From positions 3,005,001-3,069,000 of the forward strand of contig NZ_LT899436.1 in assembly GCF_900198195.1 (NCBI RefSeq): 64,000 nucleotides of DNA. The letters run 5' to 3'. Origin of the DNA: Tenacibaculum jejuense. GTDB taxonomy: Bacteria; Bacteroidota; Bacteroidia; Flavobacteriales; Flavobacteriaceae. Below, piece by piece: positions 25,335-33,674 of the stretch. The notes beneath the pieces were generated by a model. That model was not told the origin of the DNA, did no database searches, and was given only the letters and a program-made list of their open reading frames with translations. Positions within the stretch are counted from its first letter, which is position 1. Each line of letters starts with the position of its first letter. The position numbers were made by a program, and so were the translations under genes.

Positions 25335-26222
25335 ATGAAAAAACAAAAATATAATTTCCCATATTTATTTATAAAAATTTTAATATTTGGAGGACTAATA
25401 TTTTGGTATTTTCTCTTAAATACAAATCAAAAACACAAGAATAGAAATGCCTTAGAAAAAGTTTATTATGGTGGTAGTGCCGAAGAAGTAAACAAAAGTT
25501 TTAAAAAAGTGAATACTAAAATTTCAACTTTAAGAACTCTTACAACTGAAAAACAAGAACAATTTAAAAACATATTAATCTTTACTAATAATAACCAAAA
25601 AGGTCTTAAAGCTTCAATACAAGCCAATAGAAAATATAGAAATGAACACACTTCTTCACATCAAATAGGAAGAAATTATATACGAGAAAATGAAGAGATC
25701 ATAAAATATATAGATGATTTTTTTAAGTATAAAGATAGTTTAGGTTTTAATATATTTTTATCAGACACCTATAATAATAAAGAATTTAGAGTAAACAATT
25801 TAACCGTATCTGATACCATTACAAAATATATCGCCTTACAGTTTTACTATTACAATAAAAAATTAAAAACTGAATTAACTAAACAAATTCAAAAAGACGA
25901 GTTTTACACCAATAAAACAAAGGCTGAAAAAATAGCTAAACTGGATAGCCTACAATTCTCCAAAGTTATATTTACTGAAGCAGAGCTTCAAAATAAAAAA
26001 ATGGAAAACGAATTAAAAGCTTTATTTGTTCCTGATTTTAACAACCATAGTGATGATATTTTTTATTTTTCATGCTATAACAAAATACTCAACGATTCTA
26101 TTTTTAAGGATAAAATAGTACTATTCAAACAAATGTTTTTTCAGCAAAAAAAGAACAATAAAGGTTTATTAAGAAAAATAAAAATTTCAACTCTATTTGA
26201 TGAGGAAAATACAGAAAATTAA
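25335..26222 (+). CDS. Single-pass membrane protein, paralogue of the gene at 23131
   Basis: The 295-residue protein repeats the plan of the gene at 23131: a membrane segment near residues 9-25, a coiled-coil region with GGSAEEVNKSFKKVN, and a C-terminal soluble domain with KDSLGFNIFL, QFYYYN, AKLDSLQFSK and YFSCYNK. The two are diverged but unmistakably related throughout. Function unknown. The next gene, a NUDIX enzyme, starts 10 bases later. Confidence 0.8.
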   Translation: MKKQKYNFPYLFIKILIFGGLIFWYFLLNTNQKHKNRNALEKVYYGGSAEEVNKSFKKVNTKISTLRTLTTEKQEQFKNILIFTNNNQKGLKASIQANRKYRNEHTSSHQIGRNYIRENEEIIKYIDDFFKYKDSLGFNIFLSDTYNNKEFRVNNLTVSDTITKYIALQFYYYNKKLKTELTKQIQKDEFYTNKTKAEKIAKLDSLQFSKVIFTEAELQNKKMENELKALFVPDFNNHSDDIFYFSCYNKILNDSIFKDKIVLFKQMFFQQKKNNKGLLRKIKISTLFDEENTEN

Positions 26223-26231
26223 AATCTCTAC

Positions 26232-26780
26232 ATGGAAGATGAATTAATTGACATCGTTGACGAACAAGGAAATTATACCGGAAAAACTTGTTTAAAATCT
26301 GAAGCACATAAATACGGTTACTTCCATCCTACTGTTCATATTTGGATTTATACTACTGATCGTAAAATACTACTTCAACAAAGAGCCTTCACCAAGAAAG
26401 TTTTTCCAGGGTTGTGGGATATTTCTGTTGCTGGTCATATTGGTGCTGGAGAAATTATTGAAAAAGCTGCCCTTAGGGAAGTTCAAGAAGAAATTGGCTA
26501 TCATATTTCTCCAGAAAATTTAATTAAAATAGGAACAAGGAAACATCAAGTAAATCATCCTAATGGAATTATAGATAATGAATTTCATCATGTGTTTATT
26601 GCTGAATTAAAAGTACCGATAGAAACATTAACAATCCAAGAAAGTGAAGTAGCCGGATTAAAATTATATGATTTAGACATACTGAATCATACTGCAACAT
26701 ATGACAATGTACTTTTACCTGAATACAGTGAATATTATAAAAACGTTTTTAATGCAATAGTTACTAAAATCGAAGAGTAA
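26232..26780 (+). CDS. NUDIX hydrolase (isopentenyl-diphosphate isomerase-like subgroup)
   Basis: The 182-residue protein has the NUDIX box within GHIGAGEIIEKAALREVQEEIGY. The N-terminal part (IDIVDEQGNYTGKTCLKSEAH, then YGYFHPTVHIWIY and QQRAFTKKVFPGLWD) is typical of the YfcD/IDI-like group. It probably hydrolyses a nucleoside-diphosphate-linked compound; isomerase activity would need the conserved Cys, which I do not see. It is the last gene of a probable run starting at 24174. Confidence 0.87.
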   Translation: MEDELIDIVDEQGNYTGKTCLKSEAHKYGYFHPTVHIWIYTTDRKILLQQRAFTKKVFPGLWDISVAGHIGAGEIIEKAALREVQEEIGYHISPENLIKIGTRKHQVNHPNGIIDNEFHHVFIAELKVPIETLTIQESEVAGLKLYDLDILNHTATYDNVLLPEYSEYYKNVFNAIVTKIEE

Positions 26781-26952
26781 TACGTTACATATTGAAACAT
26801 TTTAACACTCAATACTGTTAAAAACATTACTATTTCCCTTTAAAAATGATATAAAAACAGCATTTTATAATAAAAAAATTGCTTTTTTATTGTTTTTAGT
26901 AGCTATACATACAGTTAACATAAAAAGCTCATTATCAAAATATTTAGTTAAT

Positions 26953-26960
26953 TAAATTTG
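26953..26960 (+). promoter_or_regulatory. Putative -7 promoter box (TAAATTTG)
   Basis: This fits TAnnTTTG and lies 34 bases before the lipoprotein ATG at 26995. The preceding 170 bases hold no gene. Confidence 0.4.
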
Positions 26961-26994
26961 CAACCGAATTTAAAAAAACTAAATATTTCAATTC

Positions 26995-27756
26995 ATGAAA
27001 AGATGTAGCGTTTTTATGGTGCTTTTAACAGCTTTTTATTTTATTAGTTGTTCTACTGAGAAACATAATTTCCCTGTTAATAAAGAATACTGGGATGTAA
27101 ACGATTATGATAAAGTAATTTTCGATTTACGATACACTTATGAAGGTAATGAAACTAAACCTACTTTTGATAATCCTGAACAAAGAATAGTACTCGAAAA
27201 GTTAATTAACCCTGAGAATTATAAAAAATTCTTAGATGATGCTAAACTAGATTTAAATCAAAAAAACCAGATTGCTTCTGAATTCTTATCACAATGGAAA
27301 GATATGAATCAGATTTATAATGTCACCAATACAAATAATAGATATCTTTATGGTAAAGAAATGCTAGAAATTTGGCAATTCGGTTTAGGTTTACAATTAG
27401 CTGCATTTGACTTAAAATTTGATCAAGTTTTAGCAAACTCAAAAAATGTAGAAGACAAAGAATTAGATGATAAAATAAAGCCAAGCATCAAAAAGTTAAT
27501 CATTAACTACGATGATTACTTGAACTTAGCCGCTAAAGAAAATTCTTTCTTTGAAAAAGAAAAAGAAACTTACGCTAGAGGTATCGACAAATATTTTAAA
27601 GAATTAATACAAGTTTATCCTGATGCAGATTATGATAGATTATTAAAAAAAGCAATGGTAATGTTAGAAAGAGCTGAATCTACTACAATTAAAAAGCCTC
27701 TTAAAAACTTAATTGCTTTAATTAATGCACAAAAAAACAATAAAGCAGAAGCATAA
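26995..27756 (+). CDS. Lipoprotein of unknown function
   Basis: The 253-residue protein starts with a lipoprotein signal (Lys-Arg, a hydrophobic run and FISC at 16-19, giving Cys19). The mature part is mostly helical and charged, with no motif I recognise. It is a single-gene unit with its own probable promoter and a strong terminator. A retained outer-membrane or periplasmic lipoprotein is the most that can be said. Confidence 0.8.
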   Translation: MKRCSVFMVLLTAFYFISCSTEKHNFPVNKEYWDVNDYDKVIFDLRYTYEGNETKPTFDNPEQRIVLEKLINPENYKKFLDDAKLDLNQKNQIASEFLSQWKDMNQIYNVTNTNNRYLYGKEMLEIWQFGLGLQLAAFDLKFDQVLANSKNVEDKELDDKIKPSIKKLIINYDDYLNLAAKENSFFEKEKETYARGIDKYFKELIQVYPDADYDRLLKKAMVMLERAESTTIKKPLKNLIALINAQKNNKAEA

Positions 27757-27780
27757 ATAAGAGTATTTTTAATACGTTTT

Positions 27781-27827
27781 AAACACTAGTAAAATATGAT
27801 TCATTTCTATTTTACTAGTGTTTTTTT
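27781..27827 (+). terminator. Intrinsic terminator
   Basis: A perfect 16-bp inverted repeat (arms 27781-27796 and 27808-27823) around an 11-base loop is followed by T-rich sequence, just after the lipoprotein gene. Confidence 0.88.
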
Positions 27828-27923
27828 ATTGTTGGTATATGAACTAAAAATTAAGCGTTAAAGTCACTCTATCGTTTCTACAAAATAATTAACTTGAACC
27901 TTTCTAAAGAATGTATTTAAATA

Positions 27924-28304
27924 ATGAAAGGACTACTTCAATACAACGATAATCAGATAAAAATAGAATGGGATACTTCGTCTTACATGTACAATCAACT
28001 TATAAAACATGATTCGCTAACAGGAGTTGCCAATAATATTGGAGGTGAAGTTTTCTTTTATCAATATGATTTAGATATTGAATTTGATGGAAGTCAAAAA
28101 GAAATTTTTGAAGCTGGCGATGTTGTGTATTGGCGTTCTCCTATAGAATCAGGAAAATTCGGCATCCTTTTTATGTACGGAAATACGAGTTATGGAGACG
28201 GAACAAAACCCAGAACTTCTAGTCCAGGTATAAAAATAGGCACTTTTAAATCAATAGAAGACATGAGTACTATTGCTTCTAATTCATCATTACAATTAAT
28301 TTAA
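27924..28304 (+). CDS. Cyclophilin-like domain protein
   Basis: The 126-residue protein resembles the small bacterial cyclophilin-like family typified by Thermotoga TM1367, in particular the block EAGDVVYWRSPIESGKFGIL, the NTSYGDGTKPRTSS segment and the closing GTFKSIEDMSTI. Such proteins adopt the cyclophilin barrel, usually without demonstrated prolyl isomerase activity. It is 13 bases upstream of the GH13 gene and probably co-transcribed, though no functional link is obvious. Confidence 0.75.
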   Translation: MKGLLQYNDNQIKIEWDTSSYMYNQLIKHDSLTGVANNIGGEVFFYQYDLDIEFDGSQKEIFEAGDVVYWRSPIESGKFGILFMYGNTSYGDGTKPRTSSPGIKIGTFKSIEDMSTIASNSSLQLI

Positions 28305-28317
28305 TTTCTGTTTTCTT

Positions 28318-30255
28318 ATGAGATTTCAACACTCTATTTTAATTAAGCAATTCGTATTTGTAACATTATTTTTATGTTGTATTAGTTGTAAAAAAGAAGT
28401 TCAAAAAGAAATTCAGATAAACCATAGTGCTTCTACTCTTTTAGATGCTCCACCAAAATGGACTAAGGAAGTTGTTTGGTATGAAATCGCTGTTGAACGT
28501 TTTCATAATGGAGATACAACTAATGATCCGACTTCGGAAGATATTAAAGGTTCTTATCCTGGTTTTGTTCCAAAAGGTTGGAAAATTACTCCATGGACAC
28601 AAGATTGGTATAAAGATGATGCATATTTTAAAGACTATAAAAACCATAAAGATTTCTACGGAAACACATTAACTAAATTTGTAGATAAAGTTCAAATGAG
28701 ACGCTACGGTGGCGATTTACAAGGTGTTTTAGATAAAATAAATTATTTAGATTCTTTGGGTGTTTCTGCCATTTATTTTAGACCATTAAACGATGCGCCT
28801 TCACTTCATAAATACGATGCAAGAAATTGGAGACATATTGATCGTAATTTTGGTCCAAATCCTCAAAAAGACATAGAAACTATTGAAAAAGAAATTCCAG
28901 ATGATCCTACTACTTGGCAATTTACAGAAGCTGATAAACTATTTTTAAAAGTCATCGATGAATTTCATAAGAGAAATATTAAAGTAATTTTAGATTATTC
29001 TTGGAATCATACAGGAGAAACATTTTGGGCGTGGCAAGATGTTTTAAAAAATCAAGAAAAGTCAAAACATAAAGATTGGTATTGGATTGATCAATTTGAT
29101 AATCCTAAGACTCCAGAAAACGAATTTAAATATCATGGTTGGTCTGGTGTTCACGAACTTCCTGAAATTAAGGAAACACAAAAACAAGATTTATCAGTTA
29201 AGGTAAATGCTTTTGAAGGAAATGTATACAGTGAAGCCGTAAAAAAACATATTTTCAATATTACGAAACGATGGTTAGATCCAAATGGAGATGGTGATCC
29301 TTCAGATGGTGTGGATGGTTATCGATTAGATGTAGCTGGAGAAATGCCTTTAAATTTCTGGAAAGATTTTAGAAAACAAGTTCGAAATATTAATCCAGAT
29401 GCATATTTATTAGGAGAAATTTGGTGGGAACAATGGCCAGACAAGCTTTTAAATCCTGAACCATTTGTTAAAGACACCATTTTTGATGCAGTGATGAATT
29501 ATAGGTGGTACAGAGCATCTAGACAATTTTTTAGCGAGACTCCTAAAAACATTACTTCACAAAAATTTATAGATAGTTTGCAAACTTTTACACATGGTAT
29601 TAGAAAAGCAAATAATTATGCAATGATGAATTATACCGGTGGTTTTGACACACCAAGATTACTTACTTCCTTATTTAATAACACTCCATATAAATTCGGA
29701 TGTAAAGTTCATGAAAACCCTGAATATAAAATTCATAAACCTGATAATGCAACACTAGAAACTTTAAAACTTTTAATTACGCATCAACATACATATTTTG
29801 GAGCTCCACATATTTATGCAGGAGATGAAATGGGAATGTGGGGCGCAGATGATCCTTCTTGTAGAAAGCCTTTAATTTGGCCTGAATATACTTTTGAAGA
29901 CGAAACTACACATCCTCTTCAACAAAAAAGACCAGTAGATAAAGTAAAATTTAATCATAAGCTTTTCAATTTTTACCAAAAAATCATAAAAGTTAGAAAA
30001 GAAAATCCTGTATTAGTTCATGGTGAAATTGAATATATAACACAAGAGAATCCAGAAGTTTTACTATACAAACGTTATTCAAAGGATGAAGAAATTTTTG
30101 TTATTTTCAACATTGGAAATACATCAACATCAATACAACTTCCGAAGAAAAAAACAACTAAATTTTCTACTGTATTTAGTACTGCGGATTTTCAAATGAA
30201 AGAAAACAATACAACTATTTTAATTCCTAAAAGAAGTGCTGTTATTTTAAGATAA
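28318..30255 (+). CDS. Alpha-amylase family (GH13) lipoprotein
   Basis: The 645-residue glycosidase starts with a lipoprotein signal ending CISC (Cys24). The GH13 catalytic triad is readable: nucleophile Asp338 in GYRLDVAG, acid/base Glu367 in LLGEIWWEQW, and the transition-state Asp444 in GGFDTPR. Region I is KVILDYSWNHTG. The usual His before Asp444 (NHD) is replaced by Phe (GFD). The C-terminal beta domain ends with KRSAVIL. It probably hydrolyses alpha-glucans or maltodextrins at the cell envelope (neopullulanase/cyclomaltodextrinase-like). Confidence 0.92.
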   Translation: MRFQHSILIKQFVFVTLFLCCISCKKEVQKEIQINHSASTLLDAPPKWTKEVVWYEIAVERFHNGDTTNDPTSEDIKGSYPGFVPKGWKITPWTQDWYKDDAYFKDYKNHKDFYGNTLTKFVDKVQMRRYGGDLQGVLDKINYLDSLGVSAIYFRPLNDAPSLHKYDARNWRHIDRNFGPNPQKDIETIEKEIPDDPTTWQFTEADKLFLKVIDEFHKRNIKVILDYSWNHTGETFWAWQDVLKNQEKSKHKDWYWIDQFDNPKTPENEFKYHGWSGVHELPEIKETQKQDLSVKVNAFEGNVYSEAVKKHIFNITKRWLDPNGDGDPSDGVDGYRLDVAGEMPLNFWKDFRKQVRNINPDAYLLGEIWWEQWPDKLLNPEPFVKDTIFDAVMNYRWYRASRQFFSETPKNITSQKFIDSLQTFTHGIRKANNYAMMNYTGGFDTPRLLTSLFNNTPYKFGCKVHENPEYKIHKPDNATLETLKLLITHQHTYFGAPHIYAGDEMGMWGADDPSCRKPLIWPEYTFEDETTHPLQQKRPVDKVKFNHKLFNFYQKIIKVRKENPVLVHGEIEYITQENPEVLLYKRYSKDEEIFVIFNIGNTSTSIQLPKKKTTKFSTVFSTADFQMKENNTTILIPKRSAVILR

Positions 30256-30258
30256 ACC

Positions 30259-30285
30259 ACTAAGACTAAAAGTATCTTAGTTTTT
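30259..30285 (+). terminator. Intrinsic terminator
   Basis: ACTAAGA (30259-30265) pairs with TCTTAGT (30275-30281) just after the GH13 gene, followed by a short T-run. Confidence 0.65.
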
Positions 30286-30317
30286 ATTACGACTGAAATT
30301 TTTTTTATAGAGTTTTT

Positions 30318-30376
30318 GCGCTTAGCTGTCAGCTATTAGCAAAATTCTAAAAAGCTAACCACTAAAAGCTAATTGC
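30318..30376. repeat. REP-like imperfect palindrome
   Basis: Two 23-base arms (30318-30340 and 30354-30376) made of TTAGCT/AGCTAA blocks are imperfect complements, with 16 of 23 positions pairing by my count. They are separated by 13 bases. The composition differs from the surrounding AT-rich DNA and resembles dispersed intergenic repeats. No other copy is visible in the window. Confidence 0.45.
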
Positions 30377-30527
30377 AGATAACATTCGACAAATATTTTT
30401 AGAGGATGAAAGTGAAATTCACTAAAATGCAAAGTTTAAACTATTTTTGAGACCAATAAAAAATAAAAATTAACAGTATATTTCAATGAAAGGTTTAAAT
30501 TTATAGATAAACAAACTAACCTTCAAT

Positions 30528-32138
30528 ATGCTATCTAAACAAGAAAAATCAGAACTCAGAGGTAAATTATTTAGACATTTAGATGGAATTGTAACTTGCC
30601 CTGCTGCTTTTGAACTTCATAAAAAAGGAATTACAGAGTATTTACTCAAACAAAAAACTGTTGGTGTAACCGAACTTTCTGAAATGTTTAAGGCTAACGA
30701 AGGATATTTAAATGTAGCTCTTCGAACTTTTGCTTCTCAAGGCTGGTTAACTTATGAAGTAGATAATATTTTAAATACAGTTAAAGTAAGTACAAACGAA
30801 GTTTCAGAAATTGCTTTTAATCATTTTAATATGTACACAGAAGCAGCTGAATTATTAAAATTTTCAGAACAATTTAGCTCACGTAAATTTGAAGTAAAAC
30901 CTTTCTTAAAATTAGAATCTCTATTTAAAAATTTCACTCAGAATTTTGGGGTTGAAATTTCTAAAGACGAAAAGGTTAAAGCAATTCAAGAACAAATTTT
31001 ATCTCACATAGAAGGTATTATTGTTGGCCCTACCCTAGTTCTATTAGGGATGAAAGGAATGTTTCATAAATATTTTATGCAAACTAAGTTTAAAGCTGAA
31101 GAATTTCATAAAGATCCAGAAAATTTTGGTCGATTATTAGATATACTCACACATTTAAAATGGTTTGATAAATCTGGAGAATCTTATGAATTTACAGACA
31201 CTGGTTTGTTCTTTGCTAGAAGAGCTAGTGCTTATGGAGTTACCGTTTCTTACATTCCAACACTGCGTAAATTAGATAAATTTATTTTTGGTGATCCCAC
31301 AATTTTTAGATCAGAAGGAAAAGGAAATGAAGAAATTCATGTAGATAGAGAAATGAATGTTTGGGGAAGTGGTGGCGCGCATGCTGCGTATTTTAAAGTT
31401 TTAGATGAAATCATCATCAATTTATTTAATAAACCGATACATGAACAACCAAAAGGAATTTTAGATGTTGGCTGTGGTAATGGAGCTTTTTTAAAGCATT
31501 TATTTAATGTTATTGAAAATAGAACTGAACGTGGTAAAGTTTTAGAAGATCATCCTTTATTTCTAATTGGAGTAGATTACAATGAAGCTGCTTTAAAAAT
31601 CACAAGGAAAAACTTAGTTCAGGCCGATATTTGGGCAAAAGTAATTTGGGGAGATATTGGAAACCCTGAAGCAATGTCGAAAGACTTAAATGAGAAATAC
31701 GGTATAGATTTATCTGATTTACTAAACGTACGTACATTTTTAGATCACAATCGAATTTGGGAAACTCCAAAACCGAATCCGAAATTAAAAGAAACTAACG
31801 CAACTGGAGCCTATACTCACAGAGGCGTTCGATTAAATAATAATCTTGTTGTTGAATCTTTAAAACAGCATTTTAACAAGTGGAAATCTTATATTACTAA
31901 ATTTGGTTTGTTATTGATTGAGTTACATACTTCTAAACCTGAATTAGTTGCTGAAAATTTAGGTAAAACAGCTGCAACTGCTTATGATGCAACTCATGGA
32001 TATTCTGATCAATATATTATCGAAATTGAAGAATATATGAAGGCTTTAGAAGAAATTGGATTAACACCTTATGAAAATTCATTTAAAAAATTTCCAAATT
32101 CAGCATTAGCAACCGTATCTATAAATTTATTCAAATAA
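30528..32138 (+). CDS. Class I SAM-dependent methyltransferase with duplicated N-terminal region
   Basis: The 536-residue protein has a SAM-binding motif DVGCGNGAF at residues 313-321 and an acidic loop GVDYNEAAL after it. The first 250 residues look like two related winged-helix-type units. The segment around 11-35 (RGKLFRHLDGIVTCPAAFEL and following) resembles that at 155-180 (QEQILSHIEGIIVGPTLVLL and following). The arrangement recalls polyketide-associated methyltransferases, but there are no such genes nearby. The DUF4272 gene begins 5 bases after the stop, so the two are co-transcribed. The substrate is unknown. Confidence 0.8.
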   Translation: MLSKQEKSELRGKLFRHLDGIVTCPAAFELHKKGITEYLLKQKTVGVTELSEMFKANEGYLNVALRTFASQGWLTYEVDNILNTVKVSTNEVSEIAFNHFNMYTEAAELLKFSEQFSSRKFEVKPFLKLESLFKNFTQNFGVEISKDEKVKAIQEQILSHIEGIIVGPTLVLLGMKGMFHKYFMQTKFKAEEFHKDPENFGRLLDILTHLKWFDKSGESYEFTDTGLFFARRASAYGVTVSYIPTLRKLDKFIFGDPTIFRSEGKGNEEIHVDREMNVWGSGGAHAAYFKVLDEIIINLFNKPIHEQPKGILDVGCGNGAFLKHLFNVIENRTERGKVLEDHPLFLIGVDYNEAALKITRKNLVQADIWAKVIWGDIGNPEAMSKDLNEKYGIDLSDLLNVRTFLDHNRIWETPKPNPKLKETNATGAYTHRGVRLNNNLVVESLKQHFNKWKSYITKFGLLLIELHTSKPELVAENLGKTAATAYDATHGYSDQYIIEIEEYMKALEEIGLTPYENSFKKFPNSALATVSINLFK

Positions 32139-32143
32139 AAGTT

Positions 32144-32764
32144 ATGACTTCAGTAAACTTAGCAGAAGAAAGAAAAGAAATTCAAAAAATTTGTATTGAA
32201 AATGGGTTTCAATACGCTTCATCTTTACCATGGATTAAAGAGATTGTATTACGCCCAAAACTTGAAATTGCCAAACGATTGCATGCCATAAAAGCTTTAG
32301 TGTTATGGGTTTTAATTAATCCTGAAGATTTACCGGATAAGAAAATATTGGACTTTATTGACAATAATGATCTTAATGATTTTATCACTGAAGATGAAAT
32401 GCAATATTTGTCTACTGCAAGAGGAGATCAAAATGCTATAAATTCTATCGGTTGGAAATTTGAAAATGCTTTACCATTAGCTTGGTTCTTTGGTTTTTCT
32501 GAATTACTTCCTTCAGGAGAAATGATGAATGGTGAAACTGCCAGAAATTTATTTTCTGAATTCTGTGCTAAAATTGATGATTCGATTGAAGAATGGATGA
32601 GTGATAAACAAACTAAGAGCGAAAAAGAAATCATTTTTCAAGAAGATTTATTCTACTGTATGCATAACGCCGTAAGAAGTGCTCAATTGGGAAATAAAAC
32701 CGTACCAGAAAACTTCGATCCGATCGGAAATGGTGGTGTGATTCATGAAAAAGACATTCGCTAA
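32144..32764 (+). CDS. DUF4272 domain protein
   Basis: The 206-residue protein fits the DUF4272 pattern: an early LRPKLEIAKRLHAIKALVLW helix, a mid-protein WKFENALPLAWFFGFSELLP, and a late MHNAVRSAQLG helix before a C-terminal EKDIR. No signal or membrane segment is present. The function of the family is unknown. It follows the methyltransferase by 5 bases. No terminator with a T-run is evident after it. Confidence 0.7.
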   Translation: MTSVNLAEERKEIQKICIENGFQYASSLPWIKEIVLRPKLEIAKRLHAIKALVLWVLINPEDLPDKKILDFIDNNDLNDFITEDEMQYLSTARGDQNAINSIGWKFENALPLAWFFGFSELLPSGEMMNGETARNLFSEFCAKIDDSIEEWMSDKQTKSEKEIIFQEDLFYCMHNAVRSAQLGNKTVPENFDPIGNGGVIHEKDIR

Positions 32765-33241
32765 CTTGGATGCTTTCGGATGTAAATTGGGAAGACACTG
32801 ATTTAAGCACGTAAACAATACTTACGTTTTCACTGCCCGACAAAGCGAGGAAAATAATTTAATGTAAATAAGTTTTGCCCCGCCCATCAAACAATGTTTC
32901 CATTACAAGAAATTAGTGTGATTTCTTGCAATTAACGTTGAATTAATCAAAAAACAGAAATTGAAGAATAAGTAATCAAAAATTAATAAACCTATTAATA
33001 ATTAACTACTTGCACCAAAGGTAATGATTTCAATTAAAGATAGTTAAGCTTTTTATTTTTTTAACACTAAAACCAATATAAAAATCTAAAAATCAAGCTT
33101 TTAAGACAAAAATCAGTAGGTATTATTTTTCAGATTTTAATTGTAGAATAACTGTATTAAACAAAACAAAAAACCAGTTTAAAACACTCATTTTAAACAA
33201 AATAAAACACAAATAGTCAACTCTTATTTATTGTAAGGCTT
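32765..33241. other. Long intergenic region with hairpins, no gene seen
   Basis: I find no convincing coding frame in these 477 bases. Two small perfect dyads are present: ACGTAA with its complement (32809-32827) and CAAGAAAT with its complement (32906-32928, seven-base loop). The first 150 bases are less AT-rich than the rest, which may mark a degraded gene remnant. The last 250 bases are extremely AT-rich. Confidence 0.5.
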
Positions 33242-33652
33242 TTATATATTTTGAAGGAACTTTTTCAACTTTTTTGACTCAGTAATTTTTTCTTCTAATG
33301 CTTTAGAATCTTCTTCAGAGTTTTGCTTTTTAGGCCAAATATGAAAACCTCCGCTACAGTCTGAACCAATATTCCAAGATCCCCAAATACCATTTTCATC
33401 AACATCGCCTTTATAATTTACTTTGTGACTAGGATAAGTTTTTATCATAGTAACTGTAAATACTTCTAAATTATAATCTCCTTTCCATGAAAAATAATTA
33501 ATATCGTCTGTTCCTGAGCCTGAAACTTTTCCTTTTTTGAAAGTTAAATTTATTGTCATTTTATGTTGAGCAGGTGAATGCGAATAACAATAAAAACCTT
33601 CCCACTCTCCACTTGGTAAAAACTTATGTGACTCTAAATTTTCTTTTTTCAT
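33242..33652 (-). CDS. Hypothetical protein, beta-rich N-terminal domain
   Basis: The 136-residue protein has alternating strands (GEWEGFYCYS, KMTINLTFKKGKVSGSGTDD, NYKGDVDENGIWGSWNI) and a charged helical C-terminus. The pattern of short strands with WxG turns resembles small beta-barrel or lipocalin-like proteins, but I do not recognise a family. No signal peptide is present. It lies 22 bases downstream of the WG-repeat lipoprotein and may belong to that operon. Confidence 0.6.
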   Translation of the reverse strand: MKKENLESHKFLPSGEWEGFYCYSHSPAQHKMTINLTFKKGKVSGSGTDDINYFSWKGDYNLEVFTVTMIKTYPSHKVNYKGDVDENGIWGSWNIGSDCSGGFHIWPKKQNSEEDSKALEEKITESKKLKKFLQNI

Positions 33653-33674
33653 TTTTCAAATTTTAGGATAAAAC

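Noticed and set aside
28445..28672. A 75-residue frame inside the GH13 gene
   Set aside because: It is an out-of-frame shadow of the GH13 coding sequence, with no features of its own.
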